64,000 bases of DNA from Dietzia sp. ANT_WB102. Its GTDB lineage: Bacteria > Actinomycetota > Actinomycetes > Mycobacteriales > Mycobacteriaceae. The translations under genes and the position numbers were made by a program. The notes under the pieces were generated by a model. It did no database searches, was not told the origin of the DNA, and saw nothing but the letters and a program-made list of their open reading frames with translations. This document shows, piece by piece, positions 53,723 to 62,471 of this stretch; position 1 is the stretch's first letter; each line of letters opens with the position of its first letter. The stretch is from positions 2,101,630 to 2,165,629 of the forward strand of contig NZ_VOBA01000001.1 in the NCBI RefSeq assembly GCF_008369165.1, given 5' to 3'.

Positions 53723-56700
53723 GTGTATCTCAAGTCGCTGACGCTCAAGGGCTTCAAGTCCTTCGCGGCGCCGACGACCCTGAGATTCGAGCCCGGCATC
53801 TGCTGCGTGGTGGGCCCCAACGGGTCCGGCAAGTCGAACGTCGTCGACGCCCTGACCTGGGTGATGGGGGAGCACAGCGCCAAATCACTCCGGGGCGGGA
53901 AGATGCAGGACGTCATCTTCGCGGGCACCGCGGGGAAGCAGCCCCTCGGACGCGCCGAGGTCACCCTCACACTGGATAACTCTGACGGTGTCCTGCCGAT
54001 CGACTACGCCGAGGTGTCGATCACCCGGCGGATGTTCCGCGACGGGGCCGCTGAGTACGAGATCAACGGCGACCGCGCCCGACTCATGGACGTCCAGGAA
54101 CTGCTGTCGGACTCTGGCATCGGACGCGAGATGCACGTGATCGTCGGCCAAGGCAAGCTCGCCGAAATCCTCGAATCCAAGCCGGAGGAGCGTAGGGCGT
54201 TCATCGAGGAGGCTGCGGGCATCCTCAAGCACCGACGCCGCAAGGAAAAAGCACAGCGCAAGCTCGCCGGGATGCAGGGCAATCTGGACCGGCTAGGCGA
54301 CCTGACCACCGAGCTGCGGCGTCAGCTCAAGCCGCTGGGCCGGCAGGCAGAGGTCGCCCGACGTGCGCAGACCATCCAGGCAGACCTGCGGGACGCCACC
54401 TTTCGACTGGCGGCAGACGACCTGGTGACCCGTCGGCGCGAACTCGCCGACGCCGAGAGCGTCCGCTCCCGACTCGCGGACCAGGTTGCCGAGGCCGTCG
54501 ACCGCAGGGACGAGCTGGCGCGCGCTGTGGCCGACACACAGGCCGAGCTCGACCGGCTCACCCCGGACGCCGACGCCGCTCAACAGCGGTGGTTCGCCCT
54601 GTCGACGCTGGCCGAACGGTCCCGTGCCACCGCCCGGATCGCCTCCGACCGCGCTCGCTCACTCGCTGCCGAGGTCGCCGTCCATCACGGCACCGATCCG
54701 GACGAGCTCGATCGCCAGGCCGAGCGGGCTGCGCAACACGAACAAGAACTCGTCTCTCAGGTCGACGGCGCCGCCGACCGGGCACGCCGGGCGACGGCGG
54801 AGCTCCAGCAGGCCGAGTCAGCGCTCGCCGAGCTTGAGGCCGAGCATCTCAAGGCCGTCCGGGCTATCGCGGATCGCCGGGAGGGTGTGGCCAGGCTCGC
54901 CGGCAAGGTCGAGACCCTCGCCGCGAGGGTGGAGTCGACCCAGACCGAGATCGCGCGGCTGGACGCCGAGGCGGTGACCGCACGCGCTGCCGTGGCAGAC
55001 GCCGAGGCCGAGTTCGACGCCGTGCACGCGCGAATCGGGGCCCATGAGGAGAGTGAGCGGACGCTCGACGAACACCTCGCCAGGGCCGAGCGCGCTCACT
55101 CGGCGGCCCGGACCCGGCTAGCGGAACTGCAGGGAATTGAGCGTGATGCCGACCAACGGATCGCGCGTCTTGCAGCCCGGATCGAGACTCTGGAGCAGAA
55201 CAAGGGCGCGGGCGATGGTGCCGAGTGGATCCTGCGACACCTAAAGCCGGAGGCCGTCGCCGGCACGGTCGGCGAGATGCTCGGCGTGCAGGACGGCTGG
55301 GAACGCGCCGTGGGCGTGGCCCTGGGCCCGGCCGTCGACGCGGTGGTCGTGGACACCTCCGTGGACCGACAACAGATCCTGGCGGCGCTGCGTGAGGCCG
55401 ACGCGGGCCGTGCAGGACTCGTGGGCGCCGGGGAACCCGGCGCGGAGTATCGGCTGGAAGTAGACTTGGTCGGAGGCGCCCGATGGGCGTTGGACGTGGT
55501 AGATGTCCCCGACGATCTCGTGGCGGCGGTGACCGCATTGTTGGTCGACGTGGTGGTCGTTGACGACTTGATCACCGCCCATGCTCAGGTCGAGGCGGAC
55601 CGCCGGGTGCGCGCGGTGACCCGGGACGGAGAGCTGGCCGGGGCAGGGTGGACCGTGGGCGGGTCCGCGTCGGGGCGCACCGGGTTGGAGATCCAATCGG
55701 CGATCGACGCCGCAGTGTCCGACCGCGACGCGGTGCGGACCGAGATCGAGACCACCCGCGCCGAGCTCGCCGGCGCCGAAGCCGAAGATATCGAGCGGGC
55801 GGACCGGTTCTCCGAGACGCTCGCCGCCATCAGCGAGTCTGACGCGGCGATAGAGGAGATCTACGCCGAGCTCGCTCGTATCGGGCAGCGTCGCCGCCGT
55901 GCGGAGGCCGATGTGCGGCGTCTGGAGCAGGCCCGCAGGATCGCCGTGGACAAGCTCGACGCGGCGCGCGCCGAGCACGCTGAGCTCACCGACCGGCTCG
56001 CCAGGGCCGGGGAGGACGACGACGAGATCCACCAGCCCGAGGACGACGGGCGCAGCGCCGCACAGGCGGCTGTGGCCTCGGCCCGGGCCGCGGAGCTCGA
56101 GGCCAGGCTCGCGCACCGATCCGCCGAGGAGCGAGCCGTCGGCGTTCGCGGAAAGTCGGCGTCCCTCCGGCGGGCCGCGCAGGCGGAGAGGGAGTCTCGG
56201 GCCCGGGCGGCTAGGGCGGCTGCAGAACGTCGCCGTGGGGCGGAAGTCGCAGGCGTGGTCGACGAGCTCAGTGGACGTCTGCTCGCGCGGCTCGACGAGC
56301 TCATCGCTGCCGCCGGGGCGGAACGGGATCGGCTCTCGGCCGCCCGTGCCGAAGCCACCGCCGGCGTCGCCGCGCTACGTACGGGCCTCGCTGCTGCGGA
56401 AACCGACGTCACCAGACTGGGCGACGCCGCCCACCGCGACGAAATCGTCCGTGCTCAGCTCGAGGTCAAGGTGTCAGAGCTCGAGTCGGCCGTGCTGGAT
56501 CGCCACGGGATAGAACCGGAGGCCCTCGTCGACGAGTACGGCCCCGAAATCGACCTGCCGCCGTCGGCGTTGGAGATGCAGGAGTACGAAGCCGCGCGCG
56601 AACGCGGTGAGGAGGTGACCCCTCCGCCGCCAATGCCGTTCGTGCGGGCCGAACAGGAGCGGCGCCTCAAGCGGGCGGAGAAGGACCTGGCCACCCTGGG

Positions 56701-57289
56701 CAAGGTCAACCCGTTGGCATTGGAGGAGTTCGCGGCCTTGGAGGAGCGCTACGCCTTCCTGTCGACCCAGCTCGACGACGTCAAGAAGGCGCGCGCCGAT
56801 CTGGAGGGGGTCATCGACGACGTCGACGAACGCATCGAGCAGATATTCACTGAAGCATGGGTCGACGTCGAGCGCGAGTTCCGCACCGTGTTCTCGGTGC
56901 TCTTCCCCGGCGGGGAGGGCCGGCTGATCCTCACCGAGCCCGAGGACATGCTCACCACCGGTATCGAGGTGGAGGCACGACCGCCCGGGAAGAAGGTCAA
57001 GCGACTGTCACTGCTTTCCGGTGGCGAGAAGTCGCTGACCGCGGTGGCGATGCTGGTGGCTATTTTCAAGGCCCGCCCCAGCCCGTTTTACGTGATGGAC
57101 GAGGTTGAGGCGGCCCTGGACGACACCAACCTGCGCCGACTCATCGGACTGTTCGAGCAGCTGCGTGAGACCAGCCAGCTCATTGTGATCACCCACCAGA
57201 AGCCGACGATGGACGTGGCCGACGTGCTCTATGGCATATCGATGCAGGGCGACGGCATTTCCAAGGTCATCTCGCAGCGCATGCGATGA
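53723..57289 (+). CDS. smc: Chromosome segregation ATPase SMC
   Basis: 1188 residues, the full-length SMC. N-terminal head with Walker A GPNGSGKSNVVDAL, two long coiled coils (about 170-500 and 670-1010), a hinge domain (about 505-660, EWILRHLKPEAVAGTVGEML onward), and a C-terminal head with ABC signature LSLLSGGEKSLTA and Walker B FYVMDEVEAALDD. Condenses and organises chromosomes with ScpA/ScpB, which are not in this window. GTG start, leaderless promoter. Confidence 0.98.
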   Translation: MYLKSLTLKGFKSFAAPTTLRFEPGICCVVGPNGSGKSNVVDALTWVMGEHSAKSLRGGKMQDVIFAGTAGKQPLGRAEVTLTLDNSDGVLPIDYAEVSITRRMFRDGAAEYEINGDRARLMDVQELLSDSGIGREMHVIVGQGKLAEILESKPEERRAFIEEAAGILKHRRRKEKAQRKLAGMQGNLDRLGDLTTELRRQLKPLGRQAEVARRAQTIQADLRDATFRLAADDLVTRRRELADAESVRSRLADQVAEAVDRRDELARAVADTQAELDRLTPDADAAQQRWFALSTLAERSRATARIASDRARSLAAEVAVHHGTDPDELDRQAERAAQHEQELVSQVDGAADRARRATAELQQAESALAELEAEHLKAVRAIADRREGVARLAGKVETLAARVESTQTEIARLDAEAVTARAAVADAEAEFDAVHARIGAHEESERTLDEHLARAERAHSAARTRLAELQGIERDADQRIARLAARIETLEQNKGAGDGAEWILRHLKPEAVAGTVGEMLGVQDGWERAVGVALGPAVDAVVVDTSVDRQQILAALREADAGRAGLVGAGEPGAEYRLEVDLVGGARWALDVVDVPDDLVAAVTALLVDVVVVDDLITAHAQVEADRRVRAVTRDGELAGAGWTVGGSASGRTGLEIQSAIDAAVSDRDAVRTEIETTRAELAGAEAEDIERADRFSETLAAISESDAAIEEIYAELARIGQRRRRAEADVRRLEQARRIAVDKLDAARAEHAELTDRLARAGEDDDEIHQPEDDGRSAAQAAVASARAAELEARLAHRSAEERAVGVRGKSASLRRAAQAERESRARAARAAAERRRGAEVAGVVDELSGRLLARLDELIAAAGAERDRLSAARAEATAGVAALRTGLAAAETDVTRLGDAAHRDEIVRAQLEVKVSELESAVLDRHGIEPEALVDEYGPEIDLPPSALEMQEYEAARERGEEVTPPPPMPFVRAEQERRLKRAEKDLATLGKVNPLALEEFAALEERYAFLSTQLDDVKKARADLEGVIDDVDERIEQIFTEAWVDVEREFRTVFSVLFPGGEGRLILTEPEDMLTTGIEVEARPPGKKVKRLSLLSGGEKSLTAVAMLVAIFKARPSPFYVMDEVEAALDDTNLRRLIGLFEQLRETSQLIVITHQKPTMDVADVLYGISMQGDGISKVISQRMR

Positions 57290-57406
57290 TGACTCGCCGT
57301 CTGCGGAATGGCACGAGGGGGTCATGACTCAGTCAGAACTGTTCGTGGACACGAGCCTTGCCCGCGCTGCGCGCGTGCTGTGCCTGGACGACCACACTGA
57401 GGCGAG

Positions 57407-58840
57407 ATGACGCCGGGGCTGGTGGGTTTCCTGGTCGCCCTCGCCCCCATCGTCGTCGTTCTGGCACTGCTCGCGTTTCGGGTGCCGTCGCTATGGGCCG
57501 GTGTCCTGGGCTTGCTCGTCGCGCTAATCGGCTCCGTTTCCGAGTTCCCGCTCGACGGTCCACACATCGCGGCCGCGGCATCAGGGATGGCTCCGACCGT
57601 CGTGGAGATCGCGGTAATCCTCCTCGGTGGGGTCGGACTCGCCGAGACGATGAGCCGAAGCGGTGCACAGGACCGGATCGCCGCGTGGCTCGAGAGCGCT
57701 GAGCGAGGTGCTGATCGCACCGCGCCCCTGTTCCTGCTGGTGTTCGGACTGACGCCGTTCATGGAATCGGTCACCGGGTTCGGCCTCGGGGTGGTCATCA
57801 CCGCCCCGCTGCTGATCCGGTTCGGACTCCCCCCAGTCAAGGCCGTCGTCTCGGGGTTGCTCGGCCTGGTGCTGGTGCCGTGGGGCTCCCTCGCCCCGGG
57901 CACTCTCGTCGCCGCGGAGCTCGGAGGTCAGGATTTCGGCGGGCTCGGTGTGTGGTCGGCGCTGCTGAGTCTGCCCGTGCTGGTGGTCAGCATGACGGCG
58001 GTGGTGGGTCTCAACATCGGGCGACCGGACCTCGGGCAGGCCGCATTGGCCGTCGCGGTAGTCCTGACCCAGTGGGGCGCGCTGCTCGCCGCGAATCTCC
58101 TCGTCGGGACGCCACTGGCCGGAGTCCTGGCCGCGGGCGTCGTCATCGCCGGTCTGCTCGGGATCAGACGCCTAGGCAGCGGCCCGCTGCCGCGTGTGAC
58201 CCGACCACTTCTCCTGGCCGGGGTTCCTTACTTCGTTATCGTCGGCGGCATCCTCTCCGCGACCGCCCTATCGGCGGCCACGGATGCTCGGAGCGAGCTC
58301 CGCTGGACCGCCAGTCCTGCACTCTGGTTGTGCATCGCGGTGGCCGCCGCCGTTGCGACCGCGGGCCTGCCCGCCTCCGAACGGTGGGGCCTCGTGTGGC
58401 GCGGGGTGAGGAGATGGTTGCCGATTGCAGGGAATGCGATCGTGTTCGTCATTCTCGGCGTCGTCATGGCGTCGACGGGCATGGCCGGCCATCTGGCTAC
58501 CACGGCCCAGCTGTCCGGTGCCGGCTTCATCGCCGCGATCCCCGCGGTGGGAGCGCTCGGCGGGTACCTCACAGGCACGAACATGGGCGCGGCAGCGATG
58601 CTCTCCGCCGCGACCACGACCGCGGCCACCGGCCTGGGCGCGGATCCGATGATCGCCCTCGCCGGGCAGAACGTCGCCGGGTCGTTCGCCATCATCGCCT
58701 CACCACCGAGAATCGCATTGGCCGTCGGCGTCGCGCTCGCTCCGGGTGAGCGACTGCCGCGTCAGTCGACGGCGCCCCTGCTCGGGGCCGTCGCCGCCGC
58801 GGCAGTCCTGCTCGGCGTGGTGGTTCTTGCCCTCGCCTGA
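57407..58840 (+). CDS. L-lactate permease family transporter
   Basis: 477 residues, about 12-13 membrane helices. Family signatures FMESVTGFGLGV and the GYLTGTNMGAAAML box near residue 385. LldP proteins import L-lactate (and glycolate) with protons. ATG start with GAGG 4 bases upstream. No lactate dehydrogenase gene is adjacent; a succinate dehydrogenase operon faces it. It separates smc from ftsY, which are neighbours in M. tuberculosis. Confidence 0.88.
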   Translation: MTPGLVGFLVALAPIVVVLALLAFRVPSLWAGVLGLLVALIGSVSEFPLDGPHIAAAASGMAPTVVEIAVILLGGVGLAETMSRSGAQDRIAAWLESAERGADRTAPLFLLVFGLTPFMESVTGFGLGVVITAPLLIRFGLPPVKAVVSGLLGLVLVPWGSLAPGTLVAAELGGQDFGGLGVWSALLSLPVLVVSMTAVVGLNIGRPDLGQAALAVAVVLTQWGALLAANLLVGTPLAGVLAAGVVIAGLLGIRRLGSGPLPRVTRPLLLAGVPYFVIVGGILSATALSAATDARSELRWTASPALWLCIAVAAAVATAGLPASERWGLVWRGVRRWLPIAGNAIVFVILGVVMASTGMAGHLATTAQLSGAGFIAAIPAVGALGGYLTGTNMGAAAMLSAATTTAATGLGADPMIALAGQNVAGSFAIIASPPRIALAVGVALAPGERLPRQSTAPLLGAVAAAAVLLGVVVLALA

Positions 58841-58894
58841 GCGAACACGCAGTGGCTCGGGCGAAGGACATCCTCCGGACGCGACCTCGGGAGG

Positions 58895-58911
58895 CCGCGG
58901 CGTCACCGCGG
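58895..58911. terminator. Weak hairpin between convergent lldP-like and sdhB genes
   Basis: CCGCGG-CGTCA-CCGCGG, a 6-bp stem with 5-base loop, placed 55 bases after the permease gene and 4 bases after the sdhB stop on the minus strand. No T-run. Confidence 0.3.
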
Positions 58912-58915
58912 TCGG

Positions 58916-59659
58916 TCAGGAGCGACGGAACACCGCGCGTAGCCGTTCCCTGTTGACCGCACCGATCGCGCGCAGCGGGATTCCCGCCGGACACACCCGC
59001 GAGCACTCCCCGGCCAGGGAGCAGGGGCCGAACTCCTCGTCGGCGGCGCGAACCATCTCACGGGCCCTGGGGGCTCGTTCGAGTGCCGAGACAGGCATGA
59101 GGGCGAGGTGTCCGAGCTTCGCTCCGACATAGAGGTTCGCCGAGCCGTTGGGGCACGCCGCGACACACGCCCCGCAGCCGATGCAGGCGGCGAGGTCCAA
59201 GGCGGCCTCGGCCGTGTCGTGGTCCTGGAGGGTCGAGTCCGCGTCCGGCGCCGTCCCGGTGGCGATCGACACGTGGGCACCCGCCCCGGCCACATCGTCG
59301 AGGGCCGACCGGTCCACCACCAGATCCCGAATGACCGGGAAGGCCGCCGCTCGCAGCGGCTCGATCCGTACCGTGTCACCGTCGGCGAAGGACTCGAGCC
59401 GCTGATGGCACGACGGGGTGTTCTCCGCGGGGCCGTGTGGGCGACCGTTGACAGTGACACCGCAGGCCCCGCAGATCCCCTCGCGGCAGTCGGAGTCGAA
59501 CGCCACCGGCTCCACGCCCTCGTCGACCAGCCCGGCGTTGAGTACGTCGAGCAACTCCAGGACACTCATTCCCGGTCGCGCGTCGGGGACCTCGAACTCT
59601 TCGTAGCGGCCGGCCTCGTCGGGCCCGGCCTGTCGCCAGACGCGCAAATTCAGTCTCAC
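58916..59659 (-). CDS. sdhB: Succinate dehydrogenase iron-sulfur subunit
   Basis: 247 residues. [2Fe-2S] ligands in CREGICGACG and TPSCHQ; [4Fe-4S] in CIGCGACVAACP; [3Fe-4S] in CSLAGECSRVCPAG. Transfers electrons from SdhA FAD to the quinone site. GTG 59659 was chosen because the protein then starts at the conserved RLNLRVWRQAG and GAGG precedes it; 10 bases separate it from sdhA. Third gene of sdhCAB. Confidence 0.95.
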   Translation of the reverse strand: MRLNLRVWRQAGPDEAGRYEEFEVPDARPGMSVLELLDVLNAGLVDEGVEPVAFDSDCREGICGACGVTVNGRPHGPAENTPSCHQRLESFADGDTVRIEPLRAAAFPVIRDLVVDRSALDDVAGAGAHVSIATGTAPDADSTLQDHDTAEAALDLAACIGCGACVAACPNGSANLYVGAKLGHLALMPVSALERAPRAREMVRAADEEFGPCSLAGECSRVCPAGIPLRAIGAVNRERLRAVFRRS

Positions 59660-59669
59660 GGTGTCCGCC

Positions 59670-61646
59670 TCATCGGTAGTCCCTCGTCGTGGGGGAAACC
59701 GCCGAGAACTCCAGCGGCTCGGCGTGTCGGGTAAAGGACCTCGGACCGCCACGATCGTCCCCCTCCGAGGCCCAGGCCGAGGTGAATCGCCAGCGATTGT
59801 CGTCCCGCAGGGCTTCGCCTCCGGAGGTCTGGTGCTCGTCTCGGAAGTGAGCACCGCACGATTCATCGCGGTCCAGTGCGTCGACGCACATCAGTTCGGC
59901 CAACTCCAGGAAGTCGGCCACCCGGCCGGCGAGTTCCAGGACCTGGTTGAGATGGCTGCCGGAGCCGGTGACGCGCAGGTCGGTCCAGAAGCGGGCCCGC
60001 AGGTCCCGAACGCGGTCGATGGCTCGGGACAGCCCCTCTGCCGTGCGCGTGACCCCGCAGCCCGTGTAGAGGATCTCGCCGAGCTCCCGGTGGAAGTGCT
60101 CCGGGCCGGTGGAGCCGCCCACGGCAAGCAGGTTCCGCACACGCTCGCGGGCGCGGGATACGGCGGTCATGACCACCTCGTCGTCGTCGTCCGGCAGCTC
60201 GTCCCCGAGCCGCGTGGCCAGGTGCGCCGGCACCGAGTAGGGCAGCGTGAACCAGCCGTCGACGCTTGCACTGAGCAGAGAGTTGGCCCCGAGTCGGTTG
60301 GCGCCGTGGTAACCCGCGCCGCACTCGCCGCCGACGAACAGCCCGGGGACGGAGGTCTGCAGGTCGTAGTCGCTCCACAGTCCGCCCATCGTGAAGTGGC
60401 ACGTCGGGGCGATGCGCATCGGCACGGTGTACGGGTCCTCACCGGTGGCGTGCGAGTACATCTCCAACAGGTTGCCGTATCGCTCGGTGATCTTCCCGCG
60501 ACCGTCGCGGGCGAGGGCATCACGCAAGTCGAGGTACACCGAGTTGCGTCGCGGGCCCACCCCGCGTCCGGCTCGGATCTCGGCGGTGATCGCGCGCGAG
60601 GCCACGTCCCGGGGTACGAGGTTGCCGAAAGCGGGGTAGCGGCGCTCGAGGAAGAAGTCCCGGTCAGAATCGGGGATATTCCCCGGGTCCCGGTCGTCGC
60701 CGTCGCGGCGCGGCACCCAGACGCGGCCGTCGTTGCGCAGCGACTCGCTCATGAGGATCGTTTTGGCCTGCCAGTGGTTGTCCTTGGGCAGGGCGGTCGG
60801 GTGGAACTGCACGAACGACGGTGAGGCGAACAGCGCGCCCCGCTGGTGTGCGCGCCACACCGCGGAGGCGTTGGAGTGGACAGCGAGCGTGGAATCGTGG
60901 AAGACGGTCCCGTACCCCCCTGTCGCGAGGACGACCGCGTGCGCGGTCACGGCCCGAATGGAGCCCGATACCAGGTCACGTACCACCACCCCGTGGCACC
61001 CCGAGTCGTCGACGACGAGGTCGAGCATCTCATGACGCGTGTGCAGTGCCACGGTGCCCGCGCGGACCTGCCGCTGCAGAGCCTGGACACCCGCAATCTG
61101 GAGCTGTTGGCCGGTCTGCCCGCGGGAGTAGTAGGTGCGCGAGACCTGGACCCCGCCGAAGGACCGAGTGGACAGCACCCCGCCGTACTCCCGGGCGAAC
61201 GGGGTCCCGATGGCGGAGAAGTGGTCTATCACCCGCACCGACTCCTCACCCAGGCGGAACGCCTCGGCTTCCCGCCCTCGGAAGTCCCCACCCGAGACCG
61301 TGTCCGCGACGAACCTGGCGACCGAGTCGCCGTCCACTCGCCGGCCGCGGGCGGCGTTGATCCCGCCCTGGGCGGCGACGGAGTGCGCGCGGCGGGCCGC
61401 ATCGTGGTACGTGAACGCCGTGACGCGGTAGCCGAGCTCCCCGAGCGCAGCCGCCGCACCCGCCCCGGCCAGGCCGGTGCCGACGACCACCACGTGGAAG
61501 TGGCGACGGTTGGCCGGCGCCACGAGCCGGTACGAATCGCGCTGCCGCGCCCATGCGGTGGCGGGGTCGCCCTCTGGGATGCCCGGGGACAGGATGTCTC
61601 CCGGCTGCGCGCCGGGGACGAGTACCGGGGGCAACGAGAAGCTCAC
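59670..61646 (-). CDS. sdhA: Succinate dehydrogenase flavoprotein subunit
   Basis: 658 residues. FAD motif VVVVGTGLAGAGAAAALGELG, covalent-FAD histidine in RRAHSVAAQGGINAA, substrate-site FVQFHPTALP and SESLRNDGR, the HFTMGGLWSD stretch, and GECGAGYHGANRLGANSLL. It is of the long type associated with a dihaem cytochrome subunit. GTG 61646 overlaps the sdhC stop (GTGA); a TTG three codons earlier is possible but unneeded. Oxidises succinate to fumarate in the citric acid cycle. Confidence 0.95.
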   Translation of the reverse strand: MSFSLPPVLVPGAQPGDILSPGIPEGDPATAWARQRDSYRLVAPANRRHFHVVVVGTGLAGAGAAAALGELGYRVTAFTYHDAARRAHSVAAQGGINAARGRRVDGDSVARFVADTVSGGDFRGREAEAFRLGEESVRVIDHFSAIGTPFAREYGGVLSTRSFGGVQVSRTYYSRGQTGQQLQIAGVQALQRQVRAGTVALHTRHEMLDLVVDDSGCHGVVVRDLVSGSIRAVTAHAVVLATGGYGTVFHDSTLAVHSNASAVWRAHQRGALFASPSFVQFHPTALPKDNHWQAKTILMSESLRNDGRVWVPRRDGDDRDPGNIPDSDRDFFLERRYPAFGNLVPRDVASRAITAEIRAGRGVGPRRNSVYLDLRDALARDGRGKITERYGNLLEMYSHATGEDPYTVPMRIAPTCHFTMGGLWSDYDLQTSVPGLFVGGECGAGYHGANRLGANSLLSASVDGWFTLPYSVPAHLATRLGDELPDDDDEVVMTAVSRARERVRNLLAVGGSTGPEHFHRELGEILYTGCGVTRTAEGLSRAIDRVRDLRARFWTDLRVTGSGSHLNQVLELAGRVADFLELAELMCVDALDRDESCGAHFRDEHQTSGGEALRDDNRWRFTSAWASEGDDRGGPRSFTRHAEPLEFSAVSPTTRDYR

Positions 61647-62374
61647 GACAGCCAACCGACCTGGACCGCCACGGGTATGGCGGCATTGCCGAGTAGGACG
61701 GCCACGGCGGCGATCCCGCCCACGGACGTGATCGCAGCACGGCCCCTGACACCGGTCACCCCCAGATCACCGGCCGCCGTGCGGATCCCGTGGGCGATGT
61801 GCAGGGCTAAAAACAACATGGTGACGACGTAGAACGCGGCCACCCAGGGACGGGAGAAACTGGCCACCAGGTTGGCGTACGCAGACCCGTGTTCGAACGT
61901 ATGCGGGGCGGCAGGGGCGGTGCCTGTGGTCATGTCGAGGACGTGGAACACCACGAACAGCAGCAACACGACACCGGTGAGGAGCATAGAACGCGCGCCG
62001 AAAGACTCAATCGTCAGTCCCGTACGCCGCCGGTGCTGGCCAGCGGCCGCGCGCGACCGACGCACCAGCAACACTGAGCACCAGACGTGCGCGACGAGGC
62101 TCACGACCAGCACAATGCGCAATGCCCAGAGGACGCCCCCGGGTGGGACGAGCGGGTACAGCAGCGTGCGCAGCCAGGTGGCGTAGCCGTCGAATCCCGA
62201 CGCGCCTCCGAACACCTTGAGGTTTCCGATCATGTGCGCGACGACGAAGGCGCTGAAGAATATCCCAGTCACCGCCATGACGGTCTTGGCGAGCCACGTG
62301 GGCAGCGCCGGCGGGCGGCGGAGGGGGCGACGACGTCCGGACGGTAGCCCTGACGGGACGGCGACCTCGACCAC
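61643..62374 (-). CDS. sdhC: Succinate dehydrogenase cytochrome b subunit
   Basis: 243 residues, single fused membrane anchor with five helices (about 35-52, 82-100, 140-155, 178-195, 210-235). Four histidines on helices 1-4 (FVVAHMIGN near 47, LVAHVWCS, VVFHVLD, LALHIAHG) are placed as the two-haem ligands of the B. subtilis/Corynebacterium-type cytochrome b558, which reduces menaquinone. GTG 62374 has GGAGGAG 5 bases upstream. First gene of sdhCAB; divergent from ftsY. Confidence 0.9.
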   Translation of the reverse strand: MVEVAVPSGLPSGRRRPLRRPPALPTWLAKTVMAVTGIFFSAFVVAHMIGNLKVFGGASGFDGYATWLRTLLYPLVPPGGVLWALRIVLVVSLVAHVWCSVLLVRRSRAAAGQHRRRTGLTIESFGARSMLLTGVVLLLFVVFHVLDMTTGTAPAAPHTFEHGSAYANLVASFSRPWVAAFYVVTMLFLALHIAHGIRTAAGDLGVTGVRGRAAITSVGGIAAVAVLLGNAAIPVAVQVGWLS

Positions 62375-62405
62375 TGGAGCTCCTCCCGAGACGGTGACAC
62401 TAGCC

Positions 62406-62464
62406 AGTCTAGGTCCGCCACAGCCCCCGGGAGCGAGATGCCGCCAAGTGGAGTCGGCCATACT
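62406..62464. promoter_or_regulatory. sdhC / ftsY divergent -10 boxes
   Basis: On the minus strand TAGACT (62406-62411) lies 31 bases upstream of the sdhC GTG. On the plus strand CATACT (62459-62464) is 7 bases from the ftsY GTG at 62472, a one-base variant of the local leaderless pattern. Confidence 0.35.
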
Positions 62465-62471
62465 GGTCAGC

